64,000 nt of DNA from an uncultured Muribaculaceae bacterium (lineage in GTDB: Bacteria > Bacteroidota > Bacteroidia > Bacteroidales > Muribaculaceae), in the NCBI GenBank assembly GCA_910588035.1, contig CAJUPY010000004.1, positions 101,515-165,514 on the forward strand, read 5' to 3'. Shown here in pieces: positions 8,749-17,155 of this stretch. Position 1 is the first letter of the stretch; each line of letters begins with the position of its first letter. The position numbers were made by a program, and so were the translations under genes. The notes under the pieces were generated by a model. The model was not told the origin of the DNA, ran no database searches, and saw only the letters and a program-made list of their open reading frames with translations.

Positions 8749-9591
8749 ATGAAGTATATAGGAGCCCATGTGTCAACCCAATCGGGGGTGGCCGAAGCAC
8801 CATTGAGGGCGGGAGAGATCGGCGCGAGATCGTTCGCACTTTTCACCCGCAATCCGTCAAGATGGAAATCGCCGTCGATAAAGGCGGCTGATGCCGAATT
8901 GTTCAAGTCGAGATGTCGCGATCTCGGTTATGAGCCATCGCATATATTGCCTCATGACAGCTATCTGATCAATCTCGGGGCACCAGACTCAGAGAAACTT
9001 GAAAAGTCGCGCGAGGCTTTTCTCGACGAGATGAACCGCTGCATGCAGCTCGGTCTGACAATGCTCAACTTCCACCCCGGCAGTCATCTCAATGCCATGA
9101 CCGAAGATGAATGTCTCGACCTGATCGCCGATTCCATCAACATGGCTCTCGACAAAACGTCGGGGGTGAAAGCTGTCATCGAGAATACGGCCGGACAAGG
9201 CACTAATCTCGGTTACCGTTTCGAGCATCTGGCCCGCATAATAGACCGGGTCGAAGACAAGACGCGAGTCGGAGTGTGTATCGACACTTGTCACACCTTC
9301 GCTGCCGGATATGACATGACTGTCGCCGAAAACTACGAGGCAATGTGGACCGAATTTGACCGGATCGTCGGTCTCCGTTACCTCAGCGGAATGCATGTCA
9401 ATGACTCTAAAAAGGGCGTTGGAAGCAAGGTAGACCGCCACGCTCCGATCGGAGAGGGAACTCTCGGCAATGAGTTTTTCAAACTGCTGATGAACGATCG
9501 TCGTGTCGACGACATTCCGTTGATTCTTGAAACTCCCGACGAGACGCGGTGGAAAGAGGAGATCGCGTTTCTCTATTCACTCTGCGATTGA
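8749..9591 (+). CDS. nfo: Endonuclease IV (apurinic/apyrimidinic endonuclease)
   Basis: Cleaves the DNA backbone 5' to abasic sites in base-excision repair, using three zinc ions. The 280 residues match the usual family length and begin with the conserved MKYIGAHVSTQSGV. Zinc-ligand motifs appear in order: NFHPGSH, IENTAGQG, CIDTCHTFAAGYD, HVNDSK, DRHAPIGEG and LETPD. It has its own consensus promoter and stands alone, with the next gene 80 nt downstream. Confidence 0.97.
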   Translation: MKYIGAHVSTQSGVAEAPLRAGEIGARSFALFTRNPSRWKSPSIKAADAELFKSRCRDLGYEPSHILPHDSYLINLGAPDSEKLEKSREAFLDEMNRCMQLGLTMLNFHPGSHLNAMTEDECLDLIADSINMALDKTSGVKAVIENTAGQGTNLGYRFEHLARIIDRVEDKTRVGVCIDTCHTFAAGYDMTVAENYEAMWTEFDRIVGLRYLSGMHVNDSKKGVGSKVDRHAPIGEGTLGNEFFKLLMNDRRVDDIPLILETPDETRWKEEIAFLYSLCD

Positions 9592-9671
9592 CGCAGCCTG
9601 ATCTTTCGTGATCAGCATCATAACCCATACCTGCATATCATACTTTTTTTCACATAGACAATATTGAAATC

Positions 9672-11474
9672 ATGAAAACGAAACCCGACCTTGGTTTCTG
9701 GAAGCTGTGGAACTTGAGCTTCGGATTCTTTGGCGTTCAGATCGCCTATGCACTGCAAAGCGCGAATGTCTCGCGAATTTTCAACACACTTGGCGCAGAT
9801 CCCCACGATTTAAGTTATTTCTGGATTTTGCCGCCGTTAATGGGACTTATTGTCCAGCCGCTTGTCGGTTCTTACAGTGACCGCACATGGACCCGCATGG
9901 GGCGTCGCTTGCCCTATCTTGTCGTAGGGGCTGTAGTTGCGGTGCTTGTAATGTGTCTTCTTCCAAATGCCGGTTCGTTTGGCCTTGCGGTCTCGTCGGC
10001 TATCATACTCGGTCTTGTCGCCCTTATGTTGCTCGACACGTCGATCAACATGGCTATGCAGCCGTTCAAGATGCTGGTCGGCGATATGGTCAATGAGAAG
10101 CAGAAGGGTCTGGCCTATTCGATCCAGTCATTTTTGTGTAATGCAGGTTCGATTGTCGGATATGTTTTCCCGTTTCTGTTGACATGGATCGGATTCAGGA
10201 ACACAGCGGCCGAGGGGGTTATTCCGCAGACGGTAGTGATGTCGTTTTATCTTGGGGCGGCGATCTTGTTGATATGCGTGCTTTACACGCTTGTCAAAGT
10301 TAAGGAGTGGCCGCCGCAACTCTATTCAGAGTATAACGGTGGAGGCAAGAGCGGTGACGGGCCGGAGGAGGGATCTTCAAATCTGTTCAAACTGCTTGTC
10401 AATGCTCCGAAGGCATTCTGGACTGTCGGAGCGGTTCAGTTTTTCTGCTGGTTCGCGTTCCTTTTCATGTGGACCTACACCAACGGCACGATTGCTAAAA
10501 ATGCCTTTGATTGCCCGGAGGCTGTTACAATAAACGGAATCGAAGATCGCGTTTCAGGCAAGATGATCAAGGCCAAATATGTCATGCTCGGAGACTCGAC
10601 GCTGATACTTGAACACGGAAAAGCAACGGTTGCCGGTGTCATGTCGGGCCAGACATTTATTCCGGCCAGAACTCTGGTCGTAGAAAAAGGGGGAGTGGCC
10701 GACACGATTGTCGCCCGGTCGCTTGTAGTCAGCAATAATGGAGTGCCATGTGCGGAGTTCGGGCATCTCTATTCCACGGACGGTGCCACATTGGTCATCG
10801 ACGGTGTCGCGGCTGACGGGCTTGCCGACTATATGGTCGTCGATTATCTCGAGGTCATGAACGGACCGACCGAATTATTGCTGTCAGACATTGTCACCCA
10901 CGATCATCACACAGGAGAACTGTTCATTGACAATCCGGAGAAAGTCACCCTTGAAAATCCGTCGGAGGCTTCATTCAACCGTTCGGTGGTCCTCAACACC
11001 GAATCGACGCAATATAATGATGCGGGAAACTGGGTAGGCATTCTCTTCGCCATTCAGGCGATCGGGTCTGTTATCTGGGCATGCGTGCTTCCGATGTTCC
11101 GTAGCCGCAAGTTCTCATATGCACTCAGTCTTCTGCTCGGAGCCGCAGGTTTCATATCTGCCGGAATGCTGACAGACCAATATCTGCTGTTCGTGTCGTT
11201 TTTCCTTATCGGATGTGCCTGGGCTGCCATGCTGGCATGGCCGTTCACGATCTTGACCAACTCGCTAAAGGGTGGTAATATCGGGGCCTATCTCGGTTTG
11301 TTCAACTGCTCCATATGTATTCCGCAGATCATTGGTGCGCTTGCCGGAGGTTGGATACTTTCTATGTTGGGTCAGCCCGATGAGCTCGCTCCCCAGGCGA
11401 CGATGATGATCATTGCCGGAATCTCACTTGTGGCGGGTGCGTTGTGTGTCGGTTTCATTCGCGAAGGAAAATAG
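9672..11474 (+). CDS. MFS sugar transporter of the SLC45/GPH type with a large TM7-TM8 loop insert
   Basis: Probably a cation-coupled sugar symporter in the inner membrane. Residues 1-277 show the N-terminal six helices, with the loop motif DRTWTRMGRRLPYL after helix 2, and helix 7 (FWTVGAVQFFCWFAFLFMWTYT). Related transporters continue within a few residues to YNDAGNWVGVLFA (helix 8). Here about 170 residues (278-448, DNA 10503-11016) intervene before YNDAGNWVGILFA. The insert is soluble, rich in Val/Gly/Asp strands and contains the acidic/histidine stretch THDHHTGE. MFS topology would put it on the periplasmic side. At 600 residues the protein is clearly longer than the usual 430-460. The exact sugar is unknown. 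A terminator follows directly. Confidence 0.88.
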   Translation: MKTKPDLGFWKLWNLSFGFFGVQIAYALQSANVSRIFNTLGADPHDLSYFWILPPLMGLIVQPLVGSYSDRTWTRMGRRLPYLVVGAVVAVLVMCLLPNAGSFGLAVSSAIILGLVALMLLDTSINMAMQPFKMLVGDMVNEKQKGLAYSIQSFLCNAGSIVGYVFPFLLTWIGFRNTAAEGVIPQTVVMSFYLGAAILLICVLYTLVKVKEWPPQLYSEYNGGGKSGDGPEEGSSNLFKLLVNAPKAFWTVGAVQFFCWFAFLFMWTYTNGTIAKNAFDCPEAVTINGIEDRVSGKMIKAKYVMLGDSTLILEHGKATVAGVMSGQTFIPARTLVVEKGGVADTIVARSLVVSNNGVPCAEFGHLYSTDGATLVIDGVAADGLADYMVVDYLEVMNGPTELLLSDIVTHDHHTGELFIDNPEKVTLENPSEASFNRSVVLNTESTQYNDAGNWVGILFAIQAIGSVIWACVLPMFRSRKFSYALSLLLGAAGFISAGMLTDQYLLFVSFFLIGCAWAAMLAWPFTILTNSLKGGNIGAYLGLFNCSICIPQIIGALAGGWILSMLGQPDELAPQATMMIIAGISLVAGALCVGFIREGK

Positions 11475-11499
11475 CCGTATATGATATTTCTTTAAATAG

Positions 11500-11531
11500 T
11501 CCGGAATCGACATCGGTTCCGGATTTTTTTT
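11500..11531 (+). terminator. Terminator after the MFS gene
   Basis: TCCGGAA (11500-11506) pairs with TTCCGGA (11517-11523), followed by eight T. It separates the transporter from the small Ala-rich gene. Confidence 0.85.
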
Positions 11532-11594
11532 CAACAAAACCATGGAGACGGTTGTTCTCAAATAACGATAACAAATCAATAAAACCATATTACT

Positions 11595-11936
11595 ATGAAT
11601 AACCAGAATTCAACCGTATCGAAAATCGCGGCTCAAGTTTCAGAACAGGCCGCCGACATCTCTGTAGACGCTGCGAAAGTCGCCGCCGAGAGTAAAATTG
11701 CAGCAATGAAAGAAAATGCGCAGCAGGCAATGGCCGATGCCCGTGAACAGGCGTCAGCGACCATGGCGGCCGCAAAAGATAATCTTTCGGCTGCCAAAGA
11801 ATCGGGCTCGGAGAAGCTCGGTGTGTTGAAAGATAAAATGAAGGCAGTCGCAGGAGATGCCCTTGAAAAAGGGGCGGGACTCGCCGATAAACTCGCCGAC
11901 GCTGCCCATAGTGCCGCCGATAAATTGAAATCATGA
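11595..11936 (+). CDS. Small Ala/Lys-rich amphipathic helical protein (LEA/apolipoprotein-like)
   Basis: Function unknown. The 113 residues contain no signal peptide, membrane segment or cysteine. From about residue 15 to the end it is almost pure helix, made of irregular Ala-Lys-Glu/Asp repeats such as AAKVAAESKIAAMKENA and GLADKLADAAHSAADKL, with a charge pattern like LEA, YtxH-type or apolipoprotein helices. It is flanked by strong terminators on both sides, so it is a single-gene unit. Arg-rich readings of the opposite strand are artefacts of the alanine codons. A stress-protective or membrane-surface role is a guess from composition only. Confidence 0.75.
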   Translation: MNNQNSTVSKIAAQVSEQAADISVDAAKVAAESKIAAMKENAQQAMADAREQASATMAAAKDNLSAAKESGSEKLGVLKDKMKAVAGDALEKGAGLADKLADAAHSAADKLKS

Positions 11937-11943
11937 CAAAAAA

Positions 11944-11989
11944 ACAGCCAGAACAAATCCGTTCCCGGACACGCGTTCTGGCTGTTTTT
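11944..11989 (+). terminator. Terminator after the Ala-rich gene
   Basis: ACAGCCAGAAC (11944-11954) pairs perfectly with GTTCTGGCTGT (11975-11985), followed by further T. The A tract before the stem would also let it work in the other direction, for example for the minus-strand RNA further right. Confidence 0.8.
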
Positions 11990-12354
11990 GTCGCAACGTT
12001 TCCGAGGCGACGATTAGAACCCTGTAACCTTTACAACATGCATCTTACTTACTAACTAACCCTGATTTTATATATCAATCTTTGCTGTTTTCGTTTTCTA
12101 TCATTGTAAAGGATAGGAATCGCTCAATCGCAGATTCATTAAGTCTTGACGTCGTTCAAGGGTCGTGCAGCTGTCTGGAAGCATGAGCGGATACCCAAGA
12201 CCGGCGTTTAATGTCGTCTTGTCATGTTGTTTTGACAATTAATCGGTTTATTTGGGATCTTGTATACATGAATCTGAACTGATTATTCTACCTTATTTGA
12301 AATTTTACCTGTTATCATTAATCTGATTAGTCATATTTTCGAGTTCCCTCAGCC

Positions 12355-12566
12355 GTTTGACAACTTCTGTCATGAGAGTTGGCCTGAACTCACCGGGATT
12401 TGCTTAATCCCTCGGAGGTTATGGAGGTCAGCGACATCAGAAGATGTCTTTTGTTGAACAAGAGACTGAGATCAGAATCATCTTTAACCGGTGCCATCCT
12501 TGTAAACATCTGAGTGATCTCGGTTATATTCTATCGCCGGTTATACAGATGAATTCTCTGTCTTTG
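12355..12566 (-). ncRNA. Candidate structured non-coding RNA or leader
   Basis: No known RNA family was recognised. The minus-strand transcript predicted from the promoter at 12572-12603 would run through successive perfect hairpins: GACATC/GATGTC (12433-12448), GGGATT/AATCCC (12395-12411), GAGTT/AACTC (12376-12391) and TGACA/TGTCA (12358-12372). A long-range pairing GAGATCA/TGATCTC (12468-12474 with 12515-12521) could close a domain. No T-rich terminator was seen directly after the last hairpin, so the 3' end is uncertain. A 22-codon frame (starting MTEVVKRLRELEN) overlaps the 3' part and could instead be a leader peptide. The promoter is well supported; the RNA's identity is not. Confidence 0.45.
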
Positions 12567-12571
12567 CATTG

Positions 12572-12603
12572 CAAAGGTATGAACTTTCAAATTATCTTGC
12601 AAA
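12572..12603 (-). promoter_or_regulatory. Bacteroidota promoter of the structured RNA (minus strand)
   Basis: On the minus strand TTTG (complement of 12600-12603) and TACCTTTG (complement of 12572-12579) are 20 bp apart, a full consensus match. No protein gene lies downstream for several hundred bases, which is the main reason to suspect an RNA gene. Confidence 0.65.
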
Positions 12604-13191
12604 TGTTTTGACAAAAAAACTAATTTTTTCGACTTTTTTACAAAAATGCTAATATGCACTGTGATAGCGCATTAGCTTAAATATGCCAATAAATAGTTCG
12701 TCTTAATATCTCAAAAATTGGTCAAAAGGTAACGGAATTGTACCATTTTGCAACGGTAACAGAGAAGCCGTTGAAACATAGTCGCGGCAATCGCTATTTT
12801 CCGCTGACTAATTGCTATCGGCACACCGCAACAATCAATGCCGACTGTCTCAAGCTCAGTCGCCGGAGACCATGGGCACGGTAAAATGGGAAGCTGATTC
12901 ACATAAAACAGGCCTTAACATTTATTATTATTAACACAAGGCCAAAATTGTGGGGAATTAAGAATAAATTTGCTATTTTTGCAAATTGATAGGGAAGACT
13001 CTTTTGTGGCTGATTCTGACTCTCTCCTGAAACCGGAAAGCCGCGTTTTCTCATTGATGTCATTTCACAGGTGCGAGATCTTTGCACCGCCATATACATA
13101 TCTCTCCTCACACAGGCTGAGGCACCGATGTTTCAGCCGACACGGCCCGGAGAGGCTGTGTCTTGCGACCGATAATAAAAAAAACAACATA

Positions 13192-14922
13192 ATGATAAGT
13201 AAATGGAATTACTTACCCCTTACATCCGACGAGCAAAAAATGGAGACGGCTTTGGCTGCAAAGTACGCCTCATGTCCGCCTGTCAGTGAGCTGCTGGTGC
13301 AACGCGGTATAACCTCGGTGGAGGAAGCGGAAAAATTTTTCCGTCCTTCGCTGAGTGATCTGCACGACCCGTTTCTTATGCCTGACATGGACAAGGCAGT
13401 CGCACGTCTGAACCGTGCAATGGGGTTAAAGGAAAGAATAATGGTCTTTGGAGACTATGATGTCGACGGCACCACAGCCGTTGCATTGGTCTACAAATAT
13501 CTCCGCAATTTCTACTCCAACATTGATTTTTACATTCCGACACGCTATGACGAGGGTTATGGTGTGTCGCGTCGTGCTATCGAGGAGTTTGCAGAGCAAG
13601 GCATCTCGCTTGTTGTCATTCTCGACTGCGGCATAAAAGCCAATGAAGAAATCGAGTATGCCCGTAGCCTCGGAATTGATTTCATTATCTGCGACCACCA
13701 CGTTCCCGATCAGGAGTTGCCACAGGCGGCCGCGATACTGAATCCTAAGATGGACGGATCGACCTATCCGTGCCGCGAACTTTCGGGCTGTGGTGTGGGC
13801 TTTAAGTTCATGCAGGCTTTCGCCATAAGCAACGGTCTGCCGACAACCGATCTGGAGTCAATGCTCGATCTGGTGGCTGTAAGCATCGCCGCCGACATCG
13901 TTCCGATGATCGATGAGAACCGCATCATGACTTACCACGGCCTGAAACGTCTGAACTCCAACCCCAACATGGGGCTCAGGGCGATCATCAAGATATGTCA
14001 GCTTTCCGGACGTGAGATCACGGTCAGCGATCTGATTTTCAAAATCGGACCGCGAATAAATGCGTCGGGCAGAATGCAGTGTGGCAGCGAGGCGGTCGAA
14101 CTGCTTGTCGCGCGTGACATCAGCGAGGCTTTTGAAAAAGCACGGAACATCGACCAATACAACAAAGACCGCAAAGAACTTGACAAACGCATCACCGAAG
14201 AGGCAAACGCCATTCTTGAGAAGCGCGGAGAGAAGGAGAGCGACAAAAAGTCGATTGTCATCTACAACAAAGATTGGCACAAGGGCATAATAGGCATCGT
14301 GGCGTCGCGGCTCACCGAACTCTACTATAAGCCATCGGTGGTGCTTACTCTCAGTGACGGACTCGCGACAGGCTCGTCGCGTTCGGTCCAGGGCTTTGAT
14401 ATCTATAAGGCGGTCGAGGCCTCGCGCGACATTCTTGAAAACTTCGGCGGCCACACCTATGCTGTGGGCCTGTCGTTGAAAGAGGAGAATATTCCTGAAT
14501 TCACGCGCCGTTTTGAAGAGTATGTCGCGGCAAACATTCTGCCTTCGCAGCTTGAACCCCAGCTCGACATCGACGCCTATCTCAATTTCTCAGAGATAAC
14601 CAACGAGTTTGTGTCGCTGCTGCGACGGTTCAATCCGTTCGGTCCGGGAAATCAGAAACCGGTGTTCTGCGCGCGCAACGTGATAGATTTCGGCACAAGC
14701 AAACTTGTCGGACGCAATCTCGAACACATCAAGCTCGAGCTTGTCGACAACACTTCCGGAAAAGTGTTTAACGGAATAGCATTCAACATGGCGCGGCATT
14801 TCGGGCATATCCACTCTCGCCAACCGTTTGACATCTGTTTCACAATCGAAGACAATAAACACCACGGTGCTTCAGGCGCGATTCAGCTGCTGGTAAAGGA
14901 AATACACACAGGTCAGCAGTAA
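13192..14922 (+). CDS. recJ: Single-stranded-DNA-specific exonuclease RecJ
   Basis: 5'-3' exonuclease acting in recombinational and mismatch repair. From the ATG giving MISKWNYLPLT the product is 576 residues, a normal RecJ length; a longer open frame reaching back to 12970 has composition unlike RecJ and is leader. The DHH-family motifs are present: FGDYDVDGTTAV (about residues 83-94), VILDCGIKANEEIEYA, ICDHHVP (the DHH box), and the DHHA1 region near TGSSRSVQGFDIYKAV with GGHTYAVGLS. The C-terminal OB-like domain follows. recQ starts 12 nt after the stop, so the two repair genes are probably one operon. Confidence 0.96.
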   Translation: MISKWNYLPLTSDEQKMETALAAKYASCPPVSELLVQRGITSVEEAEKFFRPSLSDLHDPFLMPDMDKAVARLNRAMGLKERIMVFGDYDVDGTTAVALVYKYLRNFYSNIDFYIPTRYDEGYGVSRRAIEEFAEQGISLVVILDCGIKANEEIEYARSLGIDFIICDHHVPDQELPQAAAILNPKMDGSTYPCRELSGCGVGFKFMQAFAISNGLPTTDLESMLDLVAVSIAADIVPMIDENRIMTYHGLKRLNSNPNMGLRAIIKICQLSGREITVSDLIFKIGPRINASGRMQCGSEAVELLVARDISEAFEKARNIDQYNKDRKELDKRITEEANAILEKRGEKESDKKSIVIYNKDWHKGIIGIVASRLTELYYKPSVVLTLSDGLATGSSRSVQGFDIYKAVEASRDILENFGGHTYAVGLSLKEENIPEFTRRFEEYVAANILPSQLEPQLDIDAYLNFSEITNEFVSLLRRFNPFGPGNQKPVFCARNVIDFGTSKLVGRNLEHIKLELVDNTSGKVFNGIAFNMARHFGHIHSRQPFDICFTIEDNKHHGASGAIQLLVKEIHTGQQ

Positions 14923-14934
14923 CAGGCCGCTAAT

Positions 14935-16866
14935 ATGTTCACACGCGACGACGCCCGCGGGACACTCAGGGACAACTGGGGCTATGACTCGTTCCGCCCT
15001 ATGCAGGAAGAGATCGTGATGTCGGTTCTCGAGGGCCGCGACACGCTCGGTCTGATGCCTACCGGCGGAGGCAAGTCGATCACGTTTCAGGTGCCGGCAC
15101 TGATGCTCGACGGACTTACGGTGGTTGTGACTCCGCTTATCTCCCTGATGAAAGATCAGGTCGACAATCTGCGTGCACGCGGCATCAAGGCACTGTATCT
15201 GTTTTCAGGACTGACCCGACATGAGCAGCAGCTCGCGATTGAACGTTGCATGGCCGGAAGAGTCAAAATTCTCTATGTCTCACCCGAAAAACTTTCGTCA
15301 CGTTCGTTTGCCGACACAATGAGACAACTGCCGGTCTCGCTGATAGTTGTCGACGAGGCCCACTGCATCTCGCAATGGGGCTATGATTTCAGACCGTCTT
15401 ATCTTAAAATCAGAAAACTGCGTGAGTTCCACCCTGAAGTTCCGGTTCTGGCGTTGACCGCATCGGCGACTCCCGATGTTGCCGATGACATATCGCGGCA
15501 ACTTGAATTCAGGGAGGGGGCACGGCGGTACACTCTCAGCTTCTCACGTGAGAATCTGTCATATGTTGTCAGAGATGTCTCAGACAAAGACTCGATGTTG
15601 CTCAGGGTTGTCACCAGTGTCGCCGGCACCGCGATCGTATATGTCAGATCGCGCCGTCGCACCCGCGAGATCGCGCAGATGCTCAATGATTCGGGCGTCA
15701 GTGCCGAATATTACCATGCCGGACTCGATGCCCGGGACAAGAATGAACGCCAGAACCGGTGGAAAGAGGGAACGTCAAGAGTCATGGTCGCTACCAACGC
15801 ATTCGGAATGGGCATTGACAAACCCGATGTCAGGCTTGTTGTGCATTACGATCTGCCTTCTTCACTCGAGGAGTACTATCAGGAGGCAGGCAGGGCAGGA
15901 CGCGACGGATTGCCCTCGTTTGCCGTCGTTCTCGCTTCAAAAACCGACAAGGCTCTTCTGACCCGTCGTGTCAATGAGGCTTTTCCTCCAAAAGATATGA
16001 TCAGGCGTGTCTATGAGCTTGCCGGTAATTTTCTCGATGTGGCGGTCGGAGGAGGTTACAATCAGGTCTATGAATTCAATTTCCCGTTGTTTTGCAAACG
16101 GTTTGATCTCAAACCCGTGATTGCCCGCAATGCCCTGGTTATTCTGACGCGTGCCGGCTACGTCGACTATACCGATGAGATCGCGACGCGGTCGAGAATC
16201 ATGGTCACGATGCAGCGCGACGAACTCTATTGTCTTGAGCTGCCTCAGTCGGTCGACCGCGTTTTTCAGCTCATTCTGCGCACCTACACCGGATTGTTTG
16301 CCGACTATGAATATATCAGCGAGTCTCTGTTGGCCTCTCGGTTGGGTGTCAAGGAGAATGAGATCTATGAGTCGTTACTGACATTGAGCCGCATGCATGT
16401 GATAAACTATGTGCCGCGGACCTCAACACCTTATTTATATTATACGACGTCGCGTGAAGAGCCACGCCACATAATCACTCCCGCCGAGGTCTACGAGAAG
16501 CGGCGCAGACAGATGGAACAACGGGTCGAGGCCATGAAGCATTTTGTTTTTGCCTCAGATCGTTGTCGTGCGGTCACCATGCTGCGCTATTTCGGGGAGA
16601 AGAATGCCGTGCCATGTGGGAAGTGTGATTGGTGCCGTGCCATGAGACGCGCACAAAGAACTATGTCATCTGAAGACAGCAACCGGTTCCGTGACGCGCT
16701 CATTGCAATACTCCGGTCAGAGGGATGCTGCACAATTGACTTTCTTGTCTCCCGTCTGGGCGTCACGACCGCAGAGAGACGCGATCAGATCATCGCTGTC
16801 GTCAGAGATATGGCCGACAACGGATTGGCGGAATTGGACGGACTGAATGTCAGACTGTCAAAATAA
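14935..16866 (+). CDS. recQ: ATP-dependent DNA helicase RecQ
   Basis: 3'-5' superfamily-2 helicase that can work with RecJ in resecting DNA ends. The 643-residue protein shows Walker A TGGGKS, motif Ia PLISLMKDQ, the DEAH box with the RecQ aromatic loop (VVDEAHCISQWGYDFRPSY), motif V/VI (MVATNAFGMGIDKPDVR and QEAGRAGRDG) and the zinc-binding cysteines in CRAVTMLRYFGE...CGKCDWC. A winged-helix-like C-terminal stretch of about 65 residues replaces a clear HRDC domain. It resembles the shorter of the RecQ types found in Bacteroidales. The 12-nt spacing from recJ supports co-expression. Confidence 0.95.
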   Translation: MFTRDDARGTLRDNWGYDSFRPMQEEIVMSVLEGRDTLGLMPTGGGKSITFQVPALMLDGLTVVVTPLISLMKDQVDNLRARGIKALYLFSGLTRHEQQLAIERCMAGRVKILYVSPEKLSSRSFADTMRQLPVSLIVVDEAHCISQWGYDFRPSYLKIRKLREFHPEVPVLALTASATPDVADDISRQLEFREGARRYTLSFSRENLSYVVRDVSDKDSMLLRVVTSVAGTAIVYVRSRRRTREIAQMLNDSGVSAEYYHAGLDARDKNERQNRWKEGTSRVMVATNAFGMGIDKPDVRLVVHYDLPSSLEEYYQEAGRAGRDGLPSFAVVLASKTDKALLTRRVNEAFPPKDMIRRVYELAGNFLDVAVGGGYNQVYEFNFPLFCKRFDLKPVIARNALVILTRAGYVDYTDEIATRSRIMVTMQRDELYCLELPQSVDRVFQLILRTYTGLFADYEYISESLLASRLGVKENEIYESLLTLSRMHVINYVPRTSTPYLYYTTSREEPRHIITPAEVYEKRRRQMEQRVEAMKHFVFASDRCRAVTMLRYFGEKNAVPCGKCDWCRAMRRAQRTMSSEDSNRFRDALIAILRSEGCCTIDFLVSRLGVTTAERRDQIIAVVRDMADNGLAELDGLNVRLSK

Positions 16867-16925
16867 CCTTATTTAAACACTTTTAGCTGACGCTTAACTG
16901 ACAATTTCAACAGTTTGTTGTTATT

Positions 16926-16963
16926 ATAATGAAACTTGATTCAAACAAGGCAAGTTTCATTAT
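16926..16963. repeat. 13-bp perfect inverted repeat upstream of gltX
   Basis: ATAATGAAACTTG (16926-16938) and its exact complement (16951-16963) are separated by 12 bp. There is no T run after it, so it is not a simple terminator. It lies 60 nt after the recQ stop and may be a processing site, a regulator site or part of a small RNA. Confidence 0.5.
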
Positions 16964-17032
16964 ATCCCTCGACCTTTCTATCGGGTAGTGATACCAGATA
17001 TTGAGGCTCTCATAAATAAATAGTTGAAACGT

Positions 17033-17076
17033 GAGTGAGGAGGACCACGGGTTGGTTCTCCTCATTCTCGTTTTTT
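17033..17076 (+). terminator. Terminator between recQ and gltX
   Basis: GAGGAGGACC (17037-17046) pairs with GGTTCTCCTC (17054-17063, one G-U), followed by TTCTCG and six T. It ends the recQ transcript or a short RNA before the gltX promoter. Confidence 0.75.
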
Positions 17077-17086
17077 ATGGACGGTT

Positions 17087-17118
17087 TTTGCATATCCCGC
17101 TGTTTTTAACTATTTTTG
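17087..17118 (+). promoter_or_regulatory. Bacteroidota promoter of gltX
   Basis: TTTG at 17087-17090 and TATTTTTG at 17111-17118 with a 20-bp spacer match the consensus. The predicted 5' UTR is about 30 nt. Confidence 0.75.
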
Positions 17119-17155
17119 CATTCTCAAAATAAAGATATATCAAATTATACGAAAT

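Larger units (their letters stand above)
11937..13191. other. 1.25 kb gene-free region
   Basis: No frame longer than about 65 codons with protein-like composition was seen. It contains a terminator (11944-11989), a stretch 11990-12350 with little recognisable structure, a hairpin-rich segment with its own minus-strand promoter (12355-12603), an AT-rich stretch (12604-12960), and a roughly 200-nt leader before recJ with a possible -7 element TATTTTTG at 12974-12981. Confidence 0.7.

Noticed and set aside
12711..13111. Short minus-strand frames of 63 and 70 codons in the gene desert
   Set aside because: No ribosome-binding, promoter or protein-like composition; probably random open stretches.
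12970..13191. N-terminal extension of recJ by 74 codons
   Set aside because: Its composition is unlike RecJ and it would begin inside the -7 element; the ATG at 13192 gives the normal family start.
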